A stretch of DNA of 64,000 nt from Hyphomicrobium_A sp963812795 (GCA_963812795.1 CAWEWG010000017.1:310001-374000); one strand, 5' to 3'; shown: positions 43,842-54,224, numbered from the stretch's first letter. Notes: a model not told the origin generated them from the sequence alone. Numbers and translations are program-made.

Positions 43842-44970
43842 ATGGCTCGCATCGGGATCATCGCTCTAGCTGCCCTACTGCTCCTCCCCGGAGCGGCGCG
43901 GGCTGACTGGTCTGCCGACACCCCCGGCCGCATCGATGCGCTGGTGAAGAGGTTCCTCACGCCACGGGCCGGTGCCGTGCGCGTCCCGGCACTGTCGCTG
44001 GCCATCGGCATCGACGGCAAGCTCGTCCACGCCAAGGGTTTCGGCGAGGCGCGGCCGGATACGCCAGCGAACGAACGTACTGTTTTTCACATCGGCTCGC
44101 TGACCAAGCAGTTCACGGCCGCCGCGGTTCTGCATCTCATCGAGACGGGTGCACGTGCGCCCATCTCGCGAAAGGCACTCACGCTCGACACGCCTATGCG
44201 CGAGATATTCGAGGGCGTCGAGACGTGGACCGCCGCCGACGATCCGCCGATCTCGGTGCGCAGCCTGCTTACCATGACGTCGAACCTGCCCAACTTCACT
44301 TCGCGCCCGCCGCCCGCGGCCGACCCGTGGGGCGCGGTGGAGACGCCGAATTTGCTGGCGGCACTGAAACGCCTGCCGCCGCACGGTTGGCCGAACACGT
44401 TCGAATACAGCAATACCGGCTACTTCCTGCTGGCCAGCGTCGTCGAGCATGTCCTCGCCGGCGACGGACAACCGGTCGCGTTTCGCCAATATGTGCGAAC
44501 CTCGATCATTGCCCCGCTCGCCCTCGAGCAGACCGGCTTTGTCGGCGACTATGCGCTGGGCTCGGAGGTCGCGCAGGCGCACTACACCCGCCGTCCAGCG
44601 TTCGCGCAGCCGCATTGGCTCGATGGATCCGGCGACATGGCGAGCAACGCCGTCGACCTGTTTGCGTGGAACAAGGCGCTTGTCGATGGCCGCGTGCTCG
44701 GCGCCACAAGCACCGCCGCCATGTTCTCCGATGCCGCGCGTGTCGATCCTCACACGTATTACGGCATGGGCTGGTTCATCGGGCACGAGAACGGTTGGGA
44801 CAGCTATCACCACTCCGGATCGGTGCCGGGCTACACGTCCTACAATGCCATCCTGCGTGATGCAGCGCTCGGGCGCGTGGATGTCGGTCACCTTGCTCGT
44901 CAACAGCGACGGCGTCACCGAACTGGAGCGTCTCGCCGACGAGATCTTCTTCGAGCTGGGCGCCGGTTAA
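43842..44970 (+). CDS. Serine hydrolase of the beta-lactamase/DD-peptidase fold (one frame change)
   Basis: About 375 residues with a signal peptide (IIALAALLLLPGAARA). Class C beta-lactamase/esterase motifs are present: SLTK (nucleophile serine and lysine, in HIGSLTKQFTAA), YSNT (Y-x-N) and HSGSVPG (the KTG-equivalent). Near 44870 the frame advances by one base; the C-terminal GAWMSVTLLVNSDGVTELERLADEIFFELGAG-like tail reads in the next frame to 44970. The protein is probably a periplasmic esterase, DD-carboxypeptidase-like enzyme or beta-lactamase homologue; the substrate is not predictable. Confidence 0.85.
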
Positions 44971-45652
44971 GCGCGCGCGACTTGACACGAATGTGATGCG
45001 GCGCGCCCGGCGGTACTTATGCTTGCAGTTCCGACAAAACCGCGCTGCTCGGGAACGAAGGGCAATGCGTTCTGGCGAACATTGCTTGCCTGTACGGGAA
45101 CACCTCCACTGGCGGGATCCTGCGGCGGCCTTACCGTCGCGTTGCCACGCTTTGCGGCCGGGCGCCGAGAAGACCGTTCCTTCATTTTGGGTCCTCTCGG
45201 CGCCTGGCCGCTCTTTTTTTGAGCAGCCAGGCACTGCGGAAACGACGGCAGATTTGCGTGCCGCATTTCGGCGTGCCGTACAATCCGCGAGCATCGGTCA
45301 CCGCCGCCCTATTGCTTGCAGCCGCGCGCGCGGCTGGAAACTTCAAGACATTGTGATGGGGAAAACTTTGCCAATCACAGCGGGAACTCATCCCCTATCT
45401 GCGGGCAAATCCGGCACCTAATGTCAAATCGCCGCGCTACCTGAGCGGAGCGCGTTTGAGCAGGCCGGTGATCCGGCTCGCGAAAAACTCTCCGCATTTA
45501 TTCAAGCCGCAGTCCACGGACATGGGGCTGGGGGTGGAGCCGCTGAAATGAGCCGACTGCTTAACGGGGATCTCACGGTCACCGAACGGCAGAATTCGTG
45601 CTCACGCGGTTCATCGGGAGGCGCGAATAAGCGTGGATACGGAGGAAGCGCA
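44971..45652. other. 682-base intergenic region upstream of xoxF
   Basis: No protein gene is convincing here. The first 250 bases end in a strong terminator (45154-45220) and may encode a small RNA. The remaining 430 bases should hold the xoxF promoter; I find no sigma-54 motif and no EcfG motif with correct spacing. Confidence 0.5.
45154..45220 (+). terminator. Strong intrinsic terminator, possibly ending a small RNA
   Basis: A 17-base stem, GCGGCCGGGCGCCGAGA with TCTCGGCGCCTGGCCGC (one G-U pair), a 24-base loop that can form a short inner GACC/GGTC stem, and then TCTTTTTTT. It lies about 180 bases past the serine hydrolase stop, farther than a normal terminator. Upstream, GCAATG/CATTGC (about 45060-45085) forms another stem, so the unit could be a structured RNA of 150-230 bases. 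Confidence 0.8.
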
Positions 45653-47544
45653 ATGCAAATGACGAGAAAAGGGGCCATCCGCCTGTTGGGCGGAGTAATG
45701 GCCGCCTTGATCGGCCTTGCCGGACCAGGCATGGCGAATGAAGAAATAGAGAAGCGGGCGAAAGACCCGAACACCTGGCCGGCACCGGGACGCGACAACA
45801 AGCTGACGCGTCACAGCCCGCTCAAAGACATCAACACCGACAACGTCGCCAAACTCCAGATGGTCTTGGTCGCAGTCGACCGGCGCGCTGCGCGGCCATG
45901 AGGGCCAGCCCCTCGTGATCGACGACGTCGGCGGCAAGCCGATGATGTTCTTCATCTCGGGCTGCCCCAACATGGCTCAGTGCAACATCGCACAGGGTCT
46001 CGACCTGTCCGATCCGGACAATCCCAAGCAGATCTGGAACTACGTCAAGAAAGACGATCGCGATGAGTCCGCCGTGCCGCGCGCTTGCTGCGACACGGTC
46101 AATCGCGGCGCCTCCTACGCCGACGGCAAGTTGGTCTACGGCACGCTCGACGGCTACGTGATCGCCCTCGACGCGCAGACCGGCAAGGAAGCCTGGGTCG
46201 TCAAGCACGCCTGGCCGGAGAAGGGTGAGACCATCACCTCCGCTCCGCTCATCGCCGAGAACCTCGTCATCATCGGCTTCGGCGGCGACGAGTTCGCTGC
46301 CCGCGGCCGCGTGACGGCGTACAACCTCGCCGACGGCAAGAAGGTCTGGGACTGCCACTCGACCGGTTCCGACAAGGACGTCTGCTTCACGAAGGAGACC
46401 AACAGCGCCAATCCGCACTACGGCGTGGCCGGCTCCGACCTCGGCATCAAGACGTTCCCCGGCGAGGACTGGAAGATCGGCGGCGGCGCGGCTTGGGGCT
46501 GGTACAGCTACGATCCGGAGCTGAAGCTCGTGTACTACTCGACCGGCAACCCCGGTCTGTGGAGCCCGCAATACCGTTGCCCCGACAAGACGCACGAGGA
46601 GTGCAACACGGGCGCGTTCGACAACAAATGGTCGATGACCATTTTCGCCCGCAAGGTCGACACCGGCGAGGCCGTCTGGGCTTACCAGATGACGCCCGTT
46701 CGACCAGTGGGACTATGACGGCGTCAACGAAAATATCCTCACGGACATGGACATCGACGGCAAGAAGGTCAAAGCGCTCACGCACTTCGACCGCAACGGC
46801 TTTGCCTACGTCCTCGACCGTACGAACGGCACGCTGCTGCGCGCCAACAAGTACGTGACGACGGATTGGGCCGAGAAGGTCGACCTCAAGACCGGTCGCC
46901 CGATCAAGGTGCGCGAGCACTCTCCGCTCGAGGTTGGCCGCAACGTTGCGACCTGCCCGTCGGCCATGGGTGGCAAGGACCAGCAGCCTTGCGCTGTCGA
47001 TCCGGCCGAGCCGAACAAGTTCTACTGCCCCACCAACAACTGGTGCATGGAGCTTGAGCCGCAGGAGCGCACGCACACGCAGCAGGGCACGGTCTACGTG
47101 TTCGCCAACGTGTACATGTTCCCTGAGAAGCCCGGCACGACTGGCAAGGTGAAGAAGTTCGACGTCCTCACCGGCAAGCTGGACTGGGAGATTCCGGATC
47201 CGTATCCGAACTGGGGTGGCACGATGGTCACCGACGGCGGCCTCGTGTTCTACGGCTCGCTGGGCGGCGACTTCCGCGCTGTCGATCGCAAGACCGGCAA
47301 GGTGCTTTGGCACCGCAAGCTGGCCTCGGGCATCATCGGCAACCCGATCTCCTACAAGGTGAAGGACAAGCAGTACGTGTCGATCCTCGCCGGCATCGGC
47401 GGCTGGATCGGCGTGCCCGTCACCGCCGGCCTCGATCTCAACGACAAGTTCGGTGCGATCGGTGCCACCGCGATGACCAAGGCTGCCAACCTCGACAAGA
47501 TCCCGCAGGCTGGCACGCTGTTCACCTTCCGGGTCTATGACTGA
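45653..47544 (+). CDS. xoxF: Lanthanide-dependent PQQ methanol dehydrogenase XoxF (two frame changes)
   Basis: A periplasmic quinoprotein that oxidises methanol to formaldehyde or formate and reduces a cytochrome c. The signal peptide ends near GPGMANEE; the mature eight-bladed propeller is about 600 residues. Adjacent cysteines that stack on PQQ are in RACCDTVNRG. The motif QWDYDGVNE carries the D-Y-D pair, whose second aspartate marks lanthanide rather than calcium enzymes (MxaF has alanine there). The frame moves by one base twice: an extra T in GTCTTGGTCG near 45867 and an extra C in GCCCGTTCG near 46700; removal restores the full protein. GGAGGAAG precedes the ATG. Confidence 0.94.
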
Positions 47545-47562
47545 GAAGGCCGCAAACGCCAA

Positions 47563-47592
47563 GGCGCCCGGTGCTGCAAAGCACCGGGCGCC
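47563..47592 (+). terminator. Strong hairpin after xoxF
   Basis: A perfect 13-base stem GGCGCCCGGTGCT / AGCACCGGGCGCC with a GCAA tetraloop, 18 bases after the xoxF stop. There is no T-tract, so it may act as a partial terminator or a 3'-end stabiliser, letting xoxF mRNA accumulate over the downstream genes. Confidence 0.7.
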
Positions 47593-47667
47593 GTTCGTAC
47601 GCCCTGACATCGCAGCCTCGCGTGCCTGCGGTGCGCGGGGCGTCACAGCAAGAGAATGTGTGAAGTA

Positions 47668-49445
47668 ATGCGCGGCCATCGTTCCCCTGTTGCTGGGTGC
47701 GTCCCTCCTCGTCGTCGGCGCCATCGCCGGCGGTCGCCGCCCGCGACATGCAGAAGACGTTCGACGAGCTGACGCAGCGCGGAAAAGACCGCCGCCAAGA
47801 ACGCCGCCAAGAAGGTGTTCAAGGAGAAGTCGCTCGACAAGCTCAGCGTGTGCGCCGACCCGGGCAACCTGCCGCTCTCCGACATCAACGGCGCCGGCTA
47901 TCAGAACAAGATCGCCGAGGTGCTCGCCAAGGCGCTCGGCGCCAGGCTCGATCTATTTCTGGCGCCCGTATCTCGAGCGCGGCCTGACGCGCGAGACGTT
48001 CGACACCAACATGTGCGACGTGCTGCTCGACCTGCCCGCGGTGTACGAGCCGGCGCTGACCACCATCCCCATCTACCGCTCGACCTACGTGCTCGCCTAT
48101 CGCAACGACCGCGGGCTCGACATCAAGGGTTTCGACGACCCGGCGCTGAAGGGCCTCAAGATCGGCGTCTTCCAGACCTCGAGCATCCGCCAGGTGCTGA
48201 CCAAGCGCGGCCTCGCGCCCTACCTCAAGCTGAAGACGCTCAGCCACAACGCCGACCTCAACCCCGAGAACCAGCCGTGGCGGCAGGTGCAGGACGTCAT
48301 CGACGGCAAGCTCGACGTTGCCGGCGTGTGGGGACCGTTCGCCGGCTGGCTGCAAGAAGATGAAGGGCGAGCCGATCGTCATCCAGCCCGTCAACATGTG
48401 GGAGGACCTCGTCCCCATGGAGTACGAGCTGGCCGCCGGCGTGCGCAAGACCGACGCGCGCCTCAAGTACATGCTCGACCTGGCGCTCGAAGCATTCGAA
48501 AGCCGAGATCGAGAAGATCCTCACCGACTACGGCGTGCCGCTGGTCGAGTGCAGCACCTGCCTCGTGCAAGGAAACATTCCCGCGCACGGCGCCTACATC
48601 AAGCCGCCCGTCACCGAATACAAGTCGAAGCCCGAGGCGGCTTCGCCCGATCAGGTGGTGACCGACGAAAAGCTCGAGGCCTGGCTCGCCGAAGGGGCCG
48701 ATCTCACGCAGGAGCTTTCCAACGCGGTCCTCGCCAACGCGCCGGACGCGCATCAAGTTGCTGGTCAAGCAAGGGCGCCGACATCAACGCCCTCGATCCG
48801 CAAGGCTATGCGCCGGTGCATACCGCGGCGCGCAAACGCCATCCCGAGCTGATCGCGCTGCTCGCCGATCTCAAGGCCGATCTCAACGCGCCCGACGCCG
48901 ACGGCATGACGCCGCTGCAGCACGCGGTCATGCGCAACCACGTGCCGACCGTGAAGGTGCTGCTCGAGCGCGGCGCCGACATCGAGAAGAAGAACAAGGA
49001 AGGCTATTCGCCGCTCGCGCTCGCGCTCGCCGAAGCGAAGTTCGAGGTGGCGAAGGTGCTGCTCGACGCCGGCGCCGCACATCGACACGATGGCCGGCCC
49101 GGAAGAGCTGACGCCGCTGATGATCGCGTCCAGCCAGGTGTCGCCTGGCGAAGGCGCCATCTTCCTGCCCGGCAGCACGCGGCCGATCGATCTGGCGCGC
49201 GAGCTCATGCAGAAGGGCGCCAACGTCAATGCGCAGTCGAAGTCCGGCGTCACCGCGCTGATGATCGCGGCGGCGCGCAACGTGGCGCCGATGATCGGCC
49301 TACTCGTGCAGTCGGGTGCGAAGACGGATCTGAAGAATCGGCCCAAGGCAAGACGGCAGCCGAGATCGCCGAGCTGAACGGCTCGGAGGCGGCAGCGAAG
49401 GCCATAAGGCTGCTCAGCAAGGCGACGGAGGGGAGCAGCAACTAG
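47668..49445 (+). CDS. XoxJ-type quinoprotein-associated substrate-binding protein with C-terminal ankyrin repeats (about eleven frame changes)
   Basis: Restored by joining frames, this is a periplasmic protein of about 590 residues. A signal peptide (VPLLLGASLLVVGAIAG) is followed by an extracellular solute-binding-like domain of the XoxJ/MxaJ group (LSVCADPGNLPLSDINGAGYQNKIAEVLA, then FDTNMCDVLLDLPAVYEP and PIYRSTYVLAYR). From about residue 345 at least four ankyrin repeats follow (GADINALDPQGYAPVHTAA, NAPDADGMTPLQHAV, KNKEGYSPLALAL, NAQSKSGVTALMIAA). Frame changes occur near 47673, 47735, 47785, 47955, 48355, 48497, 48733, 48762, 49075 and 49336; most fit one extra base. It probably helps XoxF cofactor loading or maturation. 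The ankyrin part is unusual for XoxJ. Confidence 0.85.
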
Positions 49446-49481
49446 TGCCGTCCGGTCCGCAAAATGTCGGGAGCGCCGAAT

Positions 49482-50335
49482 ATGCACGCAGCCCTGCGGG
49501 TGACAGCGTTTGCCTTCCTTGTGCTTGCGTTGCTGGCAAGTGCCGACGCCGGCGACGCGCCGCCGCCCAGCCTCGCCGAGGCGCCTCCTGCTACCGCGAA
49601 GGACTTTCGCGAAGAGGACGTGCGTCGCGACGCTGAAAGACGTGATCGCAGCGCGCAGCCAAGGACGGCGTCTTTCTCTTCCACGATACCAAGACCGACG
49701 CCGATCTGAAGCTCGTCTTCGACGAGGTGAAGATGGTGCGCGGCATGCGCGGCTATGGCTGGTTCCCCAACGTCATCTTCCACGATGCCGCCGAGCCGAA
49801 GAAGAAGTACGCCATCGATTTCTGGTTCAAGCCGGACGGCGACAAGCTGAAGCTCGTCGACATCCGCGTGCAAAAGGGCCCGCGCCGCGAGGGCGACGGC
49901 TACACGATGATCACGCGCCTGCCGGTCGCGTGGTGGTGGCTGCCGGTTTCGGAGCACCCCGGCGACACCGAGATCGTCCGCCATTGGCAGGTGATGAGCG
50001 CCATCCACGGCGAGATCGCCACGAAGCGCGACAAGGACGGCGTCTACTACCTCAAGGACGAGAAGAACGGGCAGACGATCCCTCTCGAGTTCATCGAGAT
50101 TCATCAGCCGATCCGCCGCCTCAAGAAGGACGGGCGCTACTTTGCATGCACGGATTTCCGCAAGCCGGGCAGCAAGGACGAGTACTACGACGTCGATTTC
50201 TGGCTCGACGAAAAGGACGGCAAGCTGAAGGTCGGTGAAGTTCGCATCCACAAGGTGCCGGTGGAGGAGGACGGCGCCTGGACGCAGAAGCCGCGCTACA
50301 CGTTCGACGGCCTGGAGACCGAGGACGTGAAATGA
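49482..50335 (+). CDS. Secreted two-repeat protein of unknown function, xoxF-cluster paralogue 1 (two frame changes)
   Basis: About 284 residues with a signal peptide (AFAFLVLALLASADAGD). The mature protein has two related halves: VFLFHDTKTDADLKLVFDEV..YGWFPNVIFHD..YAIDFWFKPDGDKLKLVDIRV and YYLKDEKNGQTIPLEFIEI..GRYFACTDFRK..YDVDFWLDEKDGKLKVGEVRI. The link contains AWWWLPVSEHPGD. The frame moves by one base near 49632 and near 49660; one extra C explains each. GGGAG precedes the ATG at 49482. Its stop overlaps the start of a paralogue (ATGA). No family recognised. The location suggests a periplasmic role in methanol oxidation. Confidence 0.8.
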
Positions 50336-51055
50336 TGCGCGCCGCCAGCGGGTACGGGCGCGTGCGCGCCGTTAAATGGTTGCAAGCCGCGGCGGCGACA
50401 ACGGCGCTGGCGGTGACCGCCGGCGCGGCAGATGCCGCAACCAAGGATCTCACCGACGAGGAGGTTACGGCGGCCGTCAAGGCCGTCATCGCCGAGCGCA
50501 GCGCGGACGGTGTGTTCGCCTTCACCGACGCCCGCACCGGCGATCGTCTTTCCCTGGTGCTGGATGATGTCCGCATCGTTCGCGGCCTTCCCGTCTACGG
50601 CTGGTTTCCCAACGTCGCCTTTCACGACAAGGCCGACGCCGGCGAAGAAGTACACGCTCGACTTCTGGCTGATGCCGCACGGCGACAAGCTGAAGCTGAT
50701 GGATGTCCGCATCCACAAGGCGCCCAAGCCCGACGGAACCTCGTGGATGAGCCTGACGCGTGCGCCGCTCGCTTGGTGGTGGCTGCCGACGATGAAGCGC
50801 GCCAGCGCTGTCGCCGGCCTGCAGGCCTGGCAAGTCATGGGCGCAATCCACACGCGCATCGCCGAAGAGGAGCAGGAATGGCGTCGTCACACTCAGAGAT
50901 GCGGAGCGGCGCGTCGATTTCCCGCGGAGCTCGTCGACGTGCTTCAGCCGGTGGGAACGTCAAAGACAGATGCCAGGTACTTTGCCTGTGCCGATTTTCG
51001 CAAGTTGGGAAGTGAGCCTGCTTTTTATTCCACCGTCTATTGGCTCGATCCCTAA
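50332..51055 (+). CDS. Secreted two-repeat protein of unknown function, xoxF-cluster paralogue 2 (three frame changes)
   Basis: About 240 residues with a signal peptide (AAAATTALAVTAGAADA). It is clearly homologous to the preceding gene over its whole length: YGWFPNVAFHDKAD, DFWLMPHGDKLKLMDVRIHK, APLAWWWLP, then FACADFRKLGSEPAFYSTVYWLD. The spacer between halves is shorter. Frame changes lie near 50641 (extra base), near 50877 (extra base) and near 50925 (a missing base). It starts inside the stop of paralogue 1, so the pair is translationally coupled and arose by tandem duplication. Function unknown. Confidence 0.78.
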
Positions 51056-51199
51056 GACGAAACTAGTTACCGCCGGACGCGTCACAGCACTGCGCGCACC
51101 GGCGGAAGCAAAGCGGCGACAGAACCGCACTGCGATATCGGGGGAATAGCGTTCGATATCGTCGACTGAAAATTGGGGACATAGGAACAGGAAACGTCA

Positions 51200-51812
51200 A
51201 TGCACACGTTGCTCCGCTCGGCAGCCGCCGCCATCGCGCTCGGCGCCGTTATCGCCTATGTCAATCCGATCTCTGCCGCCGACACTTCGGCCCACCGGTG
51301 CCCCCAAGGAGGCCGCCGGCGCGGCGCCGGCGGCCGGTGCCGCCGCTCCTGTCGTGACGGTGGGCGGCGTCAAGCCAGAACCTCCCACTGCTGCCGAGCT
51401 CGAAGAGCTGAAGAAGCCGATGAAGCCGCTGGAGCGCGTCGCCGCTTCGCCGAAGGGTACGCTGAAGAATCCCTACACGGACAACGCCGAGGCGATCGCG
51501 CAGGGCAAGAAGCTGTACTTCGGCAAGAGCTGCAACGGCTGCCACGGCGGCGGCGGCGGCGGCGGCATGTGCCCGCCGCTTGACCAACACCGTATGGGTT
51601 TACGGCGATACCGACGACACACTTTTCCGCCTGATCTCGCTCGGCAGCGACGACCTGAAGAAGCATGGCTACTCGCGCAAGGGTACCGAGGGCGTCGTCG
51701 GGCCCGATGCCGCCGTTCGGCGAGCTGATCGATAGCGGACCAGGACGTGTGGAAGATCATCGCCTGGATCCGCACCGTGTTCGCCGGCGGCCCGGAGCGC
51801 CGCCACTGGTAA
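51200..51812 (+). CDS. xoxG: c-type cytochrome of the methanol-oxidation type, XoxG/cytochrome cL-like (frame changes)
   Basis: A periplasmic monohaem cytochrome of about 200 residues. The signal peptide ends near NPISAADT, followed by an alanine/proline-rich linker. The haem site is SCNGCHGGGGGGGMCPPL. The likely distal methionine is in GVVGPMPPFGEL, and the C-terminus is VWKIIAWIRTVFAGGPERRHW, similar to the WIR-TGP end of MxaG/XoxG. The frame advances near 51293, 51577, 51700 and 51738; one extra base fits each. It would accept electrons from XoxF. Assignment as XoxG rests on motif and position; another methanol-related cytochrome is possible. Confidence 0.8.
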
Positions 51813-51932
51813 CTCGCCATCTTGCAGGCCCGCGACCGCTTTGCGCGGTCGCCGCGGACGCGCGCGAACCTGTGATTTGACCCGCTCGGCACGGGCTGGC
51901 TTACAGGAGATAATGAGAAGTTATAACATACC

Positions 51933-53225
51933 TTGAAGGTGCTCGTGCCGGCATTTGCTACTGCCATTGTTGCGCAAGTTTGCGCGGTCCGGTCTCTCGC
52001 CTGCGGCTGCCTCGCCGCTGCCTTCGGCGCGACGCTCCTCGCCGAGCCGAAGGCCGCCCAGCCGGGCGATCCCCCGTCGCTGACGACGACCATCGTCTAC
52101 CTCACCAAGGACTATAAGGAGCCGCCGCCGCTTTCCCTCGTCGACAAGGAGGTGAAGGACAAAGGCATCCAGGGCGCGCGCATCGCGCTCGACGAGGACA
52201 ACCGCACCGGCCGGCTGCTCGGCCAGCACTACGACCTCCTGGAAGCGCTGCTGCCGGCTGACGCCAACCCCGTCGACAAGGCGAAGGAGCTGCTGGCGCA
52301 GGGCCACGGCATCATCGTCGCCGACCTCGAGGCGGCCGATCTTCTCGCCGTCGCCGACCTGCCCGAGGCGCAGCACGCGCTCATCTTCGATGTGCGCACC
52401 AGCGACGACGCGCTGCGCCAGGAGCAGTGCCGCGCCAACGTGTTCCACATCGCCCCGAACTGGGCCATGCGCGCCGACGCGCTCGCCCAGTACCTGCTGT
52501 GGAAGAAGTGGCGCCATTGGGTGCTGATCGTCGGCAAGTCGCCTGCCGACCAGGGATACGCCGCCGCCATCCGCCGCGCCGCCGCCCGCTTCGGCGCCAA
52601 GATCGTCGAGGAGCGCCCCTACACCTTCGAGCCCGGACAGCGCCGCACCGACACCGGCCATCAGCAGATCCAGTCGCAGATGCCGATGCTGACGCAGGGC
52701 ACCCCCGACCACGAGGTGGTCATCGTCGCCGACGAATCCGATGTCTTCGGCGACTATCTCCTGTTCCGCACCGCCGAGCCGCGCCCCGTTGCCGGCACGC
52801 ACGGTCTCGTCGCCGTCGCCTGGCATCGCTCGTTCGAAGAGTACGCCGGCACGCAGATGCAGAACCGCTTCGAGAAGCGGACGGGGCGCATCATGACCGA
52901 GCGCGACTACACCGCGTGGCTCGCCGTGCGCATCATCGGCGAAGCGGTGACGCGAACATCGCAGAACAATCCCGATGCGCTGCGCGCCTACATCCTGTCC
53001 GCCAAGTTCGAGGTGGCCGGCTTCAAGGGCCAGGGCATGAACTTCCGCCACTGGGACCTGCAGTTGCGCCAGCCGATCCTGCTCGCCGGTCCGCGCGCGC
53101 TCGTATCGATCTCGCCGCAGGAGGGCTTCCTGCACCCAAAGTATCTCACCGACACGCTCGGCTTCGATGAGCCGGAGACGAAGTGTCGGATGCCCAACGC
53201 CGTACCGAAAAACGGGAGTAAGTGA
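51933..53225 (+). CDS. ABC-type substrate-binding protein, PQQ-dependent catabolism-associated
   Basis: About 430 residues, type I periplasmic binding fold of the branched-chain amino-acid (LivJ) superfamily. Recognisable segments are TTIVYLTKDYKEPPPLSLVD, GARIALDEDNRTGRLLGQ, VFHIAPNWAMRADALAQYL and WLAVRIIGEAVTR. This is the pattern of the binding protein that accompanies PQQ-dependent alcohol catabolism clusters. The start is uncertain: the frame opens with TTG at 51933, after AGGAG at 51905; the ATG at 51913 is in another frame. The signal peptide spans about residues 1-40. The stop overlaps the next gene by one base. No permease or ATPase of the usual cluster is here. Confidence 0.87.
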   Translation: MKVLVPAFATAIVAQVCAVRSLACGCLAAAFGATLLAEPKAAQPGDPPSLTTTIVYLTKDYKEPPPLSLVDKEVKDKGIQGARIALDEDNRTGRLLGQHYDLLEALLPADANPVDKAKELLAQGHGIIVADLEAADLLAVADLPEAQHALIFDVRTSDDALRQEQCRANVFHIAPNWAMRADALAQYLLWKKWRHWVLIVGKSPADQGYAAAIRRAAARFGAKIVEERPYTFEPGQRRTDTGHQQIQSQMPMLTQGTPDHEVVIVADESDVFGDYLLFRTAEPRPVAGTHGLVAVAWHRSFEEYAGTQMQNRFEKRTGRIMTERDYTAWLAVRIIGEAVTRTSQNNPDALRAYILSAKFEVAGFKGQGMNFRHWDLQLRQPILLAGPRALVSISPQEGFLHPKYLTDTLGFDEPETKCRMPNAVPKNGSK

Positions 53226-54193
53226 TGCGACGGCTTCTTGTCATCTTTGCCTTGCCGCTGCTCATCTGCGCGCCGGCGACGGCCGACACCATTTTCGTTT
53301 CCAACGAGAAGGACAACACGGTCACGGTGCTCGATTCCGAAACGCTGAAGGTGATCAAGACCATCCCCACCGGCAAGCGGCCACGCGGCATCGCCATCAC
53401 GCCCGACTTCAAGGAGGTCATGGTTTGCGTCGGCGACGACGACCAGCTCGACGTCATCAACACCGAGACGCTGGAAATCGTCCGCCGCATGGACACCGGT
53501 CCCGATCCCGAGCTGCTCGACATCGACCACAAGGGCGAGCGCGTCTACGTCGCCAATGAGGACGACGGCTACGTCACGGTGCTGGAGCGCGCCAACGGCA
53601 AGGTGCTGGCCGAGATCGAGGTCGGCGTCGAGCCGGAAGGCATGTCGGTCAGCCCCGACGACAAGATCGTCGCCGCCACGTCGGAGGCGACGAGCATGGC
53701 GCACATCATCGATACGACGACGTTCGAGGTGCTGGCCAACATCCTCGTCGACACGCGCCCGCGCGTCGCCACGTTCACCCACGACGGCAAGCACGTATGG
53801 GTGTCGGCCGAGGTGGGGGGCACCGTCGCCGTCATCGACGCGGCGACCTACAAGATCACCAAGAAGTTGCACTTCGAGATCCCCGGCGTGCGGCCCGAGC
53901 TCATCCAGCCCATGGGCATCATCTTTTCCAAGGACGGCAAGCAGGCGTTCGTCGCCATCGGCCGCGCCAATCGCATCGCCGTCATCGACACGGCGACGTA
54001 CGAGACGACCAACTACATCCTCACCGGGCAGCGTCCCTGGCACATGGCGCTATCGCCGGACGGCAGCAAGCTCTATTCGGCCAACGGCCTCACCAACGAC
54101 ATGACGATCATCGATGTCGCCAGCTTGAAGCCGGTGAAATCCGTGCCGGTCGGCCGCCTGCCGTGGGGCATCGTCATCAAGCCGAAGCAGTAG
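53225..54193 (+). CDS. YVTN-type beta-propeller protein, PQQ-dependent catabolism-associated
   Basis: A 322-residue secreted seven-bladed propeller. Signal peptide LLVIFALPLLICAPATA; then repeated blades of the type IFVSNEKDNTVTVLDSETLKV and VYVANEDDGYVTVLERANGKV. Each repeat is about 42 residues with the YVTN-like start and D-x-x-T/V end. The family regularly accompanies PQQ alcohol dehydrogenase clusters, with the binding protein just upstream; its function is unknown, possibly substrate or cofactor handling. The ATG at 53225 overlaps the previous stop (TGATG); a GTG at 53222 is an alternative. Confidence 0.93.
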   Translation: MRRLLVIFALPLLICAPATADTIFVSNEKDNTVTVLDSETLKVIKTIPTGKRPRGIAITPDFKEVMVCVGDDDQLDVINTETLEIVRRMDTGPDPELLDIDHKGERVYVANEDDGYVTVLERANGKVLAEIEVGVEPEGMSVSPDDKIVAATSEATSMAHIIDTTTFEVLANILVDTRPRVATFTHDGKHVWVSAEVGGTVAVIDAATYKITKKLHFEIPGVRPELIQPMGIIFSKDGKQAFVAIGRANRIAVIDTATYETTNYILTGQRPWHMALSPDGSKLYSANGLTNDMTIIDVASLKPVKSVPVGRLPWGIVIKPKQ

Positions 54194-54224
54194 GGCGCCG
54201 CTCGGCACCGCACCCCCGCTTCGA

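Noticed and set aside
44983..45020. TTGACA and TACTTAT as a sigma-70 promoter for the possible small RNA
   Set aside because: The elements are 26 bases apart, far from the 16-18 required.
45000..45420. Short open frames in the xoxF upstream region as small proteins
   Set aside because: They lack ribosome-binding sites and protein-like composition and overlap a strong terminator.
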